From Bacillus sp. (in: firmicutes) (lineage in GTDB: Bacteria; Bacillota; Bacilli; Bacillales; Salisediminibacteriaceae): a DNA stretch of 64,000 nt. Positions 53,145 to 62,732 of the stretch are shown here, piece by piece. The stretch spans positions 1 to 64,000 of the forward strand of contig JAJOJL010000050.1 of the NCBI GenBank assembly GCA_021208645.1, given 5' to 3'. The position numbers and the translations under genes are program-made. The notes beneath the pieces are model-generated. The model did no database searches and was not told the DNA's origin. It saw nothing but the letters and a program-made list of their open reading frames with translations. The first letter of the stretch is position 1; each line of letters opens with the position of its first letter.

Positions 53145-53310
53145 TCTAGGTAATTTGACCATTTTGGTAGTTTCTCGGGCCTTTCGGGTAAATTAAACCT
53201 TTTAATTTGACAGCTTCACTAGTTTATCCGGCTTTACGGGTAAATTGGACCTTTCAATTTGACCGCTTTGCTAGTTTATCCGGCTTTGCGGTCAAATCAA
53301 ACAACCTACT
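53145..53310. repeat. 52-bp tandem array with AATTTGACCGC...GCGGTCAAAT dyads
   Basis: aatttgac at 53152, 53204, 53256: spacing exactly 52 and 52. Confidence 0.88.
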
Positions 53311-53634
53311 AGAACGTGTTATCACTTCTAACGCGGGGAGATTGATCCGACCATCTATCACAATAATTATCCAGAAGGAAAATCACAATTAGGCACATAA
53401 ATTTTTTATCTAAAAAACCCTTGCTCAATATTTCACCCATGTGTTACACTACAAAAATAAACGAATAAACTGTAATAAAACAGATTGGTAATTATGTTTT
53501 CCATTACATATATATTCATCAATTACTTTCCCACACCAAGTTTATTCCGTCCTAAAATAGTGTAGTTAAACGCTATTATTACTCTATTTATACTTCCGAA
53601 AAAATATTTTTGTTTTTTACCAAAAAGTAATTCT

Positions 53635-53649
53635 AATTTTCGGAAAGTA
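53635..53649 (+). promoter_or_regulatory. Possible CodY-box-like motif within a long inverted repeat upstream of the AGCS gene
   Basis: AATTTTCGGAAAGTA (vs AATTTTCWGAAAATT); arms TATACTTCCGAAAA / TTTTCGGAAAGTATA. Confidence 0.35.
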
Positions 53650-53689
53650 TATATAATTAAAATCATAACATGTACAAGGGGGTATTAGG

Positions 53690-55060
53690 TTGAAAGCATT
53701 TGAAACTTTTATTGCCTCGGTTAATGATGTGGTATGGGGTCCACCAATGCTCATCTTAATCGTAGGTACAGGTGTATTTTTAACGCTTCGTCTTGCATTT
53801 TTACAATTCCGTACTTTGCCTTACGCGTTGAAACTCGCCTTTAGTCCGAAAGCTCAAGACAAAAAGTCACCTGGGGATATTTCACACTTCCAGGCATTGA
53901 CGACCGCATTGGCTGCTACTATTGGGACCGGTAATATTGCCGGGGTTGCTACAGCAGTAGTTCTCGGGGGTCCGGGTGCCGTATTCTGGATGTGGATTTC
54001 TGCTGTATTTGGTATGGCTACAAAGTATGCGGAGGCAATTCTTGCCGTTAAGTACCGTGTGAAAAATAGCCGAGGTGAATATTCTGGTGGTCCAATGTAC
54101 TACATTGAAAAGGGATTAGGATGGAAGTGGCTTGCTGTATTATTTGCCATCTTCGGTGCCTTCGCCGCTTTCGGTATCGGGAACTTAGTTCAGTCCTTTA
54201 ACGTATCCGATACATTAGCTGTAAACTACAATATTCCTCAAGTAGGAACAGGGATCGTACTTGCTGTACTAGCCGGACTTGTTATCCTTGGTGGTATTAA
54301 GAGTATCGGTAAGGTTACGGCTTATATCGTACCTTTCATGGCCCTTTTCTATGTGTTGGCTGGTCTTGTAATTATCTTTATGAATCTTGATCTAGTTGGT
54401 GCTGCAGTTAGCGCAATTTTCACCGAAGCATTCTCACCTCAAGCAGTTATTGGTGGTGGAATAGGTGCAGCTATCCGTTACGGGGTTGCTCGTGGAGTAT
54501 TCTCAAACGAAGCTGGTCTCGGGTCTGCACCTATCGCAGCGGCAGCAGCAAGAACAGACTATCCTGGTCGCCAAGCCCTTGTATCCATGACGCAAGTGTT
54601 CATTGATACAATCATTGTATGTTCCATTACAGGTATTTCTATTGTTATGGCAGGTCTCTACTTCGACGGCCAAAGTGGTGCTGCATTAACGTCTGCATCA
54701 TTTGAGTTCTTCTTAGGTGGTACAGGTGCCTTTATCGTAACGATTGGTCTCGTCTTCTTCGCCTTCTCCACCATACTCGGCTGGTCTTATTATGGGGAGA
54801 AGTGTTTCGGTTACCTATTTAAAGAAGAGAATGTTAAGTACTACCGTATTGCTTTCGTTATTGCTGTCTTCTTTGGAGCTATTGCTTCCCTAGAACTTGT
54901 TTGGGATCTAGCAGATGCCATGAATGCAATGATGGCCATACCGAACTTAATTGGATTACTGGCATTGTCTGGTGTGGTAGTTGCAGAGACAAACCGCTTC
55001 TTGAAGGTTGCTAAAGAAGAAAAGGCAGGAAAACGAAATCCTCCAGCAGCAAATGAATAA
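53690..55060 (+). CDS. Sodium:alanine/glycine symporter family protein (AGCS)
   Basis: ALAATIGTGNIAGVATAV, GGPMYYIEKGLG, FSNEAGLGSAPIAAAAA. Confidence 0.95.
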   Translation: MKAFETFIASVNDVVWGPPMLILIVGTGVFLTLRLAFLQFRTLPYALKLAFSPKAQDKKSPGDISHFQALTTALAATIGTGNIAGVATAVVLGGPGAVFWMWISAVFGMATKYAEAILAVKYRVKNSRGEYSGGPMYYIEKGLGWKWLAVLFAIFGAFAAFGIGNLVQSFNVSDTLAVNYNIPQVGTGIVLAVLAGLVILGGIKSIGKVTAYIVPFMALFYVLAGLVIIFMNLDLVGAAVSAIFTEAFSPQAVIGGGIGAAIRYGVARGVFSNEAGLGSAPIAAAAARTDYPGRQALVSMTQVFIDTIIVCSITGISIVMAGLYFDGQSGAALTSASFEFFLGGTGAFIVTIGLVFFAFSTILGWSYYGEKCFGYLFKEENVKYYRIAFVIAVFFGAIASLELVWDLADAMNAMMAIPNLIGLLALSGVVVAETNRFLKVAKEEKAGKRNPPAANE

Positions 55061-55093
55061 TAACCTAGTTTAATAGAGTTCAAGATAACGTGT

Positions 55094-55127
55094 AAAAAAG
55101 CCTGTTGCTGATGCAGCAGGCTTTTTG
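55094..55127 (+). terminator. Terminator after the AGCS gene
   Basis: AAAAAGCCTGTTGCTG-at-GCAGCAGGCTTTTT-type stem. Confidence 0.85.
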
Positions 55128-55314
55128 TATGTATAAAGATAGACTTCACTAGCTAAAACTTTGGAAAATACTTCACTAGACCGGGTGACACATTCACTCA
55201 TTTCGCATATTTAATAATCTTTTAGTATAAATATAAAATTACCTATTGCCCAAATTTAGTTTTTACATTAAAATGAATCATGTTGTATTTTTATTAATTT
55301 ACGAGGTGATTTCA

Positions 55315-56676
55315 TTGAGCAATTCTAATCAAGCACAAACATCAAATATATCAATTTGGAAATTTTTAATCCCATCATTAATTGGAATCGGATTATTTAT
55401 GATTCCTTTCCACTCCGGAGAAGGCGTATATAAAATTGCCGTTTCTGTGTTAGCCGATTGGCTAGGTGGACTTTTAGAAGGAGCTCTACCAGCAACCATG
55501 ATGGTCATTATCTTCATTAGTTTACTAGGAGTAATTATACAAAAGTGGGTGAAACCGAAGTGGATGACGGAAAGTCCGTTTTTCGTTAACCTATTCGATA
55601 TTAACCCTCTATGGTTTACGATTCGTTTTTTAGCAGCAGTATTAGTAGTTATGGTATTTTTCAATATTGGTCCAGAATGGGTACACGACGATTATACTGG
55701 TGGCCTTTTACTTTATGATTTGCTACCAATTCTCTTTACTATCTTTTTATTTGCTGGTCTATTTTTACCGTTACTATTAAATTTCGGTCTATTAGAATTT
55801 ATTGGGTCGTTATTGACAAAGGTTATGCGTCCTTTGTTTAAATTGCCAGGAAGGTCTTCTGTCGATGCATTAACATCATGGCTCGGTGACGGAACATTAG
55901 GGGTTGTTCTAACAAACAAGCAATATGAAGAAGGGTTTTATTCAAAGCGTGAAGCAGCTATTATCGGTACGACTTTCTCCATCGTTTCCATTACGTTCTC
56001 TTTAGTTGTATTGGAGTATGTGGGATTAGACCATATGTTTCTTCAGTTTTACGGAACGATTTTCTTAGCTGGTTTAGTAGCTGCGATTATAATGCCGCGA
56101 ATCCCGCCATTGTCTCTGAAACCGAATACGTATGCAAACGGCCAGGAAGGGCAACTTGATGAGTCCATCCCTGCAGGATACTCCTCTGCTTCTTGGGGTG
56201 TGAAACTTGCGAAAGAGCGGGCAGAGAAGAACAGTAATTTTGTTGAATTTTTCAAGTCCGGTTTCAAAAACGTGTTGGATATGTGGTTAGGTGTTGTTCC
56301 TGTCGTTATGGCTATCGGAACCATCGGGGTAATTATTGCCGAATATACGCCAGTGTTCACCTGGTTAGGATCACCATTTGTACCATTGTTACAATTGCTT
56401 CAAGTTCCAGAAGCTGCAGCCGCTGCCGAAACATTAGTAGTTGGATTTGCTGACATGCTTCTTCCAGCTATTTTTGCTGGTGGCATTGAAAGTGAGATGA
56501 CTCGATTTATTATTGCCTGTGTGTCTGTGACACAGCTTATCTACTTGTCTGAAGTGGGGGGCGTACTATTAGGGTCAAAAATTCCTGTAAAGTTTAGAGA
56601 TTTAGTGTTAATTTTCTTGTTAAGAACACTAATTACGTTGCCTATCATTACGTTGATTGCTCATATGATATTTTAA
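55315..56676 (+). CDS. YjiH family nucleoside-transporter-gate membrane protein
   Basis: TTG start after GAGGTG; WKFLIPSLIGIGLFMIPFHSGEG; SEVGGVLLGSKIPVKFRDLVLIF. Confidence 0.88.
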   Translation: MSNSNQAQTSNISIWKFLIPSLIGIGLFMIPFHSGEGVYKIAVSVLADWLGGLLEGALPATMMVIIFISLLGVIIQKWVKPKWMTESPFFVNLFDINPLWFTIRFLAAVLVVMVFFNIGPEWVHDDYTGGLLLYDLLPILFTIFLFAGLFLPLLLNFGLLEFIGSLLTKVMRPLFKLPGRSSVDALTSWLGDGTLGVVLTNKQYEEGFYSKREAAIIGTTFSIVSITFSLVVLEYVGLDHMFLQFYGTIFLAGLVAAIIMPRIPPLSLKPNTYANGQEGQLDESIPAGYSSASWGVKLAKERAEKNSNFVEFFKSGFKNVLDMWLGVVPVVMAIGTIGVIIAEYTPVFTWLGSPFVPLLQLLQVPEAAAAAETLVVGFADMLLPAIFAGGIESEMTRFIIACVSVTQLIYLSEVGGVLLGSKIPVKFRDLVLIFLLRTLITLPIITLIAHMIF

Positions 56677-56711
56677 AAAGTGAATTTATGAGTGTTTAGG
56701 AGGTACTGATG

Positions 56712-56862
56712 ACCGAGGGCGCTGAAAAAGTGGTGTTTTTCCACTTTTTCAGTCCCTCTAAGCAATGCGCGAAGCCGTTGCAATCTTTTGAAAGCCTACT
56801 ATGAGTGGGTTTTTCATAGTAGGCGCGCAACGAGCGGAGCCATTGCATTTTAACTTTTCCAG
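56712..56862 (+). repeat. Dispersed double-hairpin element, copy C
   Basis: CTGAAAAAGTGG-tgttttt-CCACTTTTTCAG; gcaatgcgcgaagccgttgcaatctttt; GCCTACTATGA-gtgggtttt-TCATAGTAGGC; acgagcggagccattgc. Confidence 0.8.
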
Positions 56863-57119
56863 TTTATTTGCTGTCTCCTGATGACCTGCACCTCATTTTT
56901 TGTTGGATTTGTGAGACTGAGAAAGGTGGGTTTAACTGGATAGAAGCCGGATTTTGTTAAATAACAGATGGTTTTAAGGTAAAAGAGAGCTTTTATGGGT
57001 TTTTGATGCTAGATTAGCAAGCAGAATTGAGGTTTTGGTATCAAGATGTAGGTATTTGCGGTGAAAAAAAGGGAAAATAGTGGTAATTAATTTCCATTTT
57101 AAGCTATATTGAGCTTGAT

Positions 57120-57245
57120 CGTTTAATAGTTTGATGGTTTTTTGCGGGTGGTTGATGGTTATCAGCCCGGTATTGATGGTTAATGAGGGGGTGTTGATGG
57201 TTATCAGCCGGTTATTGATGGTAAATGAGGGGTCATTGATGGAAT
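57120..57245. repeat. 21/42-bp periodic array (TTGATGG...)
   Basis: ttgatgg at 57131, 57152, 57173, 57194, 57215, ~57236: exact 21-bp spacing, alternating two unit types (42-bp superunit). Confidence 0.9.
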
Positions 57246-57290
57246 GCTTACATTAACTTCCAAATCACCACCAAACCAGCAATAAAAAAA

Positions 57291-57332
57291 TTGACTCAAA
57301 AGGGAAAAACCACACACCCCTTTTGAGTCAAC
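57291..57332 (-). terminator. Terminator of the FabG-like gene
   Basis: TTGACTCAAAAGGG...CCCTTTTGAGTCAA. Confidence 0.85.
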
Positions 57333-57337
57333 CTCTT

Positions 57338-58087
57338 CTATAACGTCAGTCCTCCAGTTACCTCTAGCACGGTTCCATTTACATAAGAGGCATCGTCAGA
57401 GGCAAGAAACACGTATGCTTTTCCAATATCTTCTGCCTCACCTAACCGGCGTAACGGTACTTTTTCTGCCAGTTGGCTCAAGATTTTCTCTGGAACACTA
57501 GCAACCATGTTTGTATTAATAAAACCAGGAGCTACAGCATTGACCCGTATTCCCTTTGGACCAAGCTCCTTTGCCCATGTTTTCGTCATGCCAATAACCG
57601 CTGATTTCGTTGCAGCATAGTTCGTTTGACCAATATTTCCGTGGACCCCAACAACGGAAGAAGTGTTAATGATTACACCAGATCCTTGCTCGAGCAAATG
57701 GGGAATAACTGCCTTGGCACAGTAATACACACCATTTAGATTAACATTAATCACTTGATGCCAATCATCCTCTGACATTTTTCGAAACATGGCATCCCTT
57801 GTTATTCCTGCGTTATTAACTAACACATCAATTTTTCCATAATGGTCCACTACCTTCGAAACCATCTCAGCAACGCTGGCAGAATCAGCTACATCCACTT
57901 GAACAAAAAGGTGTCCACCAACCACCTCTGGTAGCTCTGCGACTGTTTTTTTTCCTGCGTCCTCTACATAATCTGCTACTACAACAGAATCACCGCTCTC
58001 TGCAAACAAACGGGCTGCTGCTCCACCGATTCCTCCTGCTCCCCCTGTAATTAGTACCACTCGATTTTCCTTGTTCATACGCTCCAC
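57338..58087 (-). CDS. SDR family 3-oxoacyl-ACP / acetoacetyl-CoA reductase (FabG/PhaB-like)
   Basis: VLITGGAGGIGGAAARLFAESG; NTSSVVGVHGNIGQTNYAATKSAVIGMTKTWAKE. Confidence 0.93.
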   Translation of the reverse strand: MERMNKENRVVLITGGAGGIGGAAARLFAESGDSVVVADYVEDAGKKTVAELPEVVGGHLFVQVDVADSASVAEMVSKVVDHYGKIDVLVNNAGITRDAMFRKMSEDDWHQVINVNLNGVYYCAKAVIPHLLEQGSGVIINTSSVVGVHGNIGQTNYAATKSAVIGMTKTWAKELGPKGIRVNAVAPGFINTNMVASVPEKILSQLAEKVPLRRLGEAEDIGKAYVFLASDDASYVNGTVLEVTGGLTL

Positions 58088-58136
58088 CCTCTCTATCTAC
58101 CAATCAAAACTTTTTTTCAAAGGCTCTTTTCGCATA

Positions 58137-58240
58137 GATTGTTGTTTTTGAGCAATATTTTGGGCTTGGTTACGCTACAGGCGGACGCTTTCCGCGGGCA
58201 ACGCTTCAGCCTCCTCGTCCCTGCGGGGTCTTCAGCCGTT
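58137..58240. repeat. Partial copy of the 232-bp MITE-like element core
   Basis: gctacaggcggacgctttccgcgggcaacgcttcagcctcctcgtccctgcggggtcttcagccgtt matches copies at 4401 and 33873. Confidence 0.75.
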
Positions 58241-58440
58241 AATCCTGTCTCTTCCTCTTCTAGAATCGCTTCGTTGCTAAGTCCGTCGAGACAACTCGTA
58301 GCTTATTCTTGAAGAATCGCTCGTCGCTGGAGTCGCCGCCTTCCACTCCACCAAGCATATTTAAAAAAGTAACAAAGTCTACGAAAAGAGCCTTTTCAAT
58401 TGCCATCATTGCTCTCTACCCTATTCTCCTAGTCAATCTA

Positions 58441-59328
58441 TCACTCCATATGCTGATCAATAAACCGCTCCATCACATCCAATAACTGAGGTAGATCATC
58501 TACTAAAGGAGAATGGCCACAGCCTTTTAATAGATGATAGGATGCCTGACTTCCAAAATCATCGCGGATTTCCTGTATCATATCGTGAGACACTACAAGA
58601 TCACGCTCCCCTTGCAACACCAATACGGGGGCTTTTATTTTCGCGACCTCCCCTGTCCCCTCTTCTGATATATTAAAATGATTATTGGCATGATAAATAT
58701 CTACTAGATTACGTTGTGTGCACATATCTTCCAGATATTCTGCATACCGCTCAGGAGTTGGTTGATTAGCCGTATAAATCAACTGGTTCCACACGCCCTT
58801 TAAGAAACCTTCATCCTTTTCACCGTAAGCCTTCTGAATAGGGATCGTGCGCCAAATATCCTCTTCCACATCCTCCTTCGTTACGGAGCGTTTAATAGGC
58901 TTAAAGTCTTCGTCCATAAGTACATGGGGATAGCCACGAGTAGACAGGGAACATAATAAGGTCATTGATTTCACCGATTCAGGGTAAAGGGCAGCAAGTT
59001 TCATAGCAACTCCTCCTCCTGTTGACCATCCAACAGCGTGAACCGCTGATATTCCTAAAATATCCAGCATTTCCTTAACGTCTTCCGCCAATTCATCTAA
59101 CGAGTCAAACCGATTTTTGTAAGAAGACTCTCCAAATCCCCGTAGATCAACAGCCAACAGATGATACTTAGGGTCCATTTCTTCCAGTACTAAATCCCAG
59201 TGCTTTGAGGAAGTCATGTTGCCGTGAATTAGAAGTACAGGTTCTGTATCACCACTCCGTTCCCTGTATGCCAGCGTTTCACCATTTCCAAGCTGTACTT
59301 TGTTCAGTTTTACATCAATCAATTTCAA
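58441..59328 (-). CDS. Alpha/beta hydrolase
   Basis: PVLLIHGNMTSSKHWDLV, VGWSTGGGVAMKLAALYPE nucleophile elbow, GCGHSPLVDD. Confidence 0.92.
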   Translation of the reverse strand: MKLIDVKLNKVQLGNGETLAYRERSGDTEPVLLIHGNMTSSKHWDLVLEEMDPKYHLLAVDLRGFGESSYKNRFDSLDELAEDVKEMLDILGISAVHAVGWSTGGGVAMKLAALYPESVKSMTLLCSLSTRGYPHVLMDEDFKPIKRSVTKEDVEEDIWRTIPIQKAYGEKDEGFLKGVWNQLIYTANQPTPERYAEYLEDMCTQRNLVDIYHANNHFNISEEGTGEVAKIKAPVLVLQGERDLVVSHDMIQEIRDDFGSQASYHLLKGCGHSPLVDDLPQLLDVMERFIDQHME

Positions 59329-59398
59329 CTCCCCCTTTAAAATAAATGATTTCTATTAAACTCCTCCAACGAACACCCTAGGTCACAGTCGACACACA

Positions 59399-62300
59399 TT
59401 ACGAAGGCAAGCTTCTCCCCTTTGGAGATCTGTCTTCAAACAACTGCTGCGTTTTTTCCATTGGCTCAACACCAAGTTCTTTTCCTAAAACATCTCTGCA
59501 TTTCTCGAAGTAATAAAAGACCATGGCTTGATTTTGCTTATGATGATAGGCTTCCATTAACAAACGATAAGCCTCTTCCCAGCAACGGTCCTTCTCTAGT
59601 ATTCTTTCAGACCATTCAATGCATAAATCGAACTCTTCCGCCTTCATGAAATCCTGGGCTAATTTTTCTGCTCCCCGTAAATAAAGAACTTGAAGCCGTT
59701 CCCGTTCTTCAATACACCAATCCTCATGCATCCTTTCTGGCAGGTAATCACCTTCATATAACTCTAGACCTTGCGACAGCAACAACACTGCTTCTTCCGG
59801 ATCCTTCCCTTCCAGGCCCTTCATCACACTTCGCTCAAATTCAGCAGCATCCAGTTGAAAGGGGGCTGCCAGATTTAAACCGTAAGCCCTTTCATGCCTT
59901 TGGATAAAAAATGGTGTGGACCTGGCCACCCGGTCAGGCTCCAACACTTTATTCAGGGTATTCAAGGCAACTTTAAAATCCCGCGTTGCCACTTCCTCAT
60001 CCTGGTTTTCCCAAAGCAAGTCATAAATTTCATCCTTCTGAAGTAAATGCTTCCGCTTCGTAACGAATAACTGCAATAGTTCCTTCGCTTTTCCCCGCTT
60101 CCAGTCCCTCTCAGTGATTTCTTCCTCCCCTCTAAATACTTTAAATTCTTTAAAGGTTTGAATCCTCAGCGTATAGCCTGGGTGGGTAGTTCTTCCCTCG
60201 TCCACTCCAAGTTGGAGCATCAGTGGTGCAAAAATGGTTGCTCCTGATTGCGATGGTGATAAGCCTCTAACAACATGGGTGACATTTGCTGCACATCAAC
60301 GGGCCCAAACAACGTAGGCTTCTGCAACAGTTCATCGTAGCCTTCCTTTTCTACTAACTGTAAAAAATGATGAACATAAGGATAAAATTTCGTTTCATCT
60401 TCCATCCGATAGCTGACGAACGCCTGCCATAGGGTTGTGACAGTCAAGCCATAACTGTCACCACAAAGGAGGAATTGTTCATGACATTTATCTAAAACAT
60501 TCAAAGCTTCTTGATTGTGATTAGCATAAATATAAGCAACTGCCTCACATAAATGAAGCCAACTGGAAAGCCAGCGGTCATCTACTTTTTCCGTTTCAGC
60601 AAGGCCTAGCTTGGCATATTTAATGGCTGCATCTAACGTACGTTTTTTCCCGTACAAAAGACTCAATCCCATATAGGGCTCTGCCTTGCCGCGGGAGATA
60701 TTCATCTCTTCCATCATCTCCAGCGCCGTCTGATAACAAGTGGAGGCCAGCCGCTGCTCATACTTTTCCTGAAGCTGGGTAGCATGGCCAAGGCGCATCC
60801 ATCCACATGCTTCCACAAAGGGAGCTTTCGCCTTTACCCCTTGCATGATTGCCTCAGAGGCATAATCCTTTGCCTCCTTGGCCCTGCCGGTGAGGGCGTA
60901 AACAAAGGAAAGAAGTAAATCCGTTTCCCGGTGAGAATTAGGCGGCCGGTTATCTCTTTTCCCTTGATCCTTCCTCCCCCGCTTCCGCCTCTCGAGCCTG
61001 CGAATCATCTCTCCTAACCTTCCTGTCCGAAGGAGCAACCTCGCTTCCAGGTCCGCCTCCACTTCCCCAAGCTGAATCTGCCGGCTTTTGTCAAACCAAC
61101 GCTGTGCTTCTTCCGCATCCCCTAAGTTAATCGTGTTTTCTGACATGGAAACGTAAAGCTGACGAAGTTGTTTTTCAATTTCTGTTTTCTCTTCTCCAGC
61201 CAATCCTTCTAAATATTTTTGTTCGAGAATCTGAATCGATTTTTTCAAGTAAGCTTGGGCATGACGAGGTTGAATCGTATCTAAATACACACGAGCAATC
61301 CCTTCTAGCGCCATGCTTTGAGATAAAGCATCAGCTTCTCCTTCTGCTTGGAGCTCCGCCCGTTGATAATAAAGAATCGCAAGCTCATATTTGGAACGGT
61401 ATCTCTCCAAGTCCCCTTTTACAATCCATAAGCGACTGTAGGATGCCATCTCCGCCTCTTCCATTTCGTTAATCACATCATCTAACACTTGAGAGTTTCC
61501 TTGTTCAATAAGGTTCCGGCCGTATTTATGAATAAACTGGCAAAGCTTTTTTTGTGGAACCTGCTTTTTCCGTTAGGTGAAGGGCTTCCTCAAGCATTCC
61601 ATTCCTTTCGTAATAGGAAGAGGCCATTTCATGGAGCTGAAGCCAACGTTTTTTATCTTCTTTCAGCTTATTTTGCAGAAAGTTTTGGAACAGGGCATGG
61701 TATCGGAAAGCCTGCTTATCCTTTGTTGTATGTAAAAATAAATGCTTTTTTCTGACAACACGTAAAAAATCCTCCCCTTCTTCATCTCGAGGGAATATGT
61801 TTTCGCAAATTTCTGAATTCAAAAGCGGGAATATGGATGATTCCAGCAAAAATTGTTTAATAGGAGGAGTCTGTTTTTCCAGTACATCCATGGCTAAGTA
61901 CTCAAACAATTCTTCCATCGATGCTGCCTCATCCCGAAAAATTTCCTCTAAGGTGTTAGCTTCCTCCAGACGCTGCCACACCATCTGAATGGCCATAATC
62001 CACCCTTCCGTTTTCTCAAAAATGAACTGGGCATCTTCAGCCGTCAGCCTTCGCTCATAATGATCTTCAAACAAAATTTGAATTTCTTCTGGGGAAAAAC
62101 ATAGATCTGCTTCATTCACTTCTACTAACTGGCCTTTTACCCGTAAAGAAGAGAGAAACTCCCAATCTACCTTTGTTCTGCTAACAATAATCATATGAAG
62201 CCGTTGTGGTAAATGCTTCAAAAACCACTTCATAAATTGATTGATTTCCTGGTTTTCCCCTACCAGTTGGTAATCGTCGATAATAAACAGCCAGTCTTCC

Positions 62301-62689
62301 TTCACTTCAACACAGGCATTAATAAAGTGAGCACAGCATTCATACATGGCCCGCTCATCGCCCCGCTGAATATTAACAAATGACTCGGTCAACCACTTTT
62401 CATCGAGCCCAGGTGCCAACATATGAATTGCCTCTTTAAAATACAACAGAAACCGGGAAAGGTGATTGTCATGCTCCGTTACGGTATACCAGACAAAAGG
62501 AAGATTCTCCATACGCAGGAAGGCAGACAGAGCCGTGCTCTTTCCAAATCCTGGTCCCGCCTGAACAAGGGTAAGGGGCCGCTTATTGGCATGTTTCAGC
62601 CGCTTCATAACAGTTGGTCGAAAAAGGACCTGACTGTCCACCATTGGCGGCTCCAGCTTTGTTTTTAAAACGAACTGATTAGCATTCAT
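59399..62689 (-). pseudogene. Large ATPase/TPR/BTAD-domain transcriptional regulator (MalT/LuxR-like N-term, BTAD C-term), split by two frameshifts
   Basis: P-loop QAGPGFGKSTALSAF in 61526-62719; TPR region 60220-61488; BTAD DNA-binding-type region 59399-60220; joins at A7 (~61540) and ~60232. Confidence 0.85.
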
Positions 62690-62732
62690 GGCATCCCCTC
62701 CTTCACTTATCCCTTTCATTGTACAAAACCCT

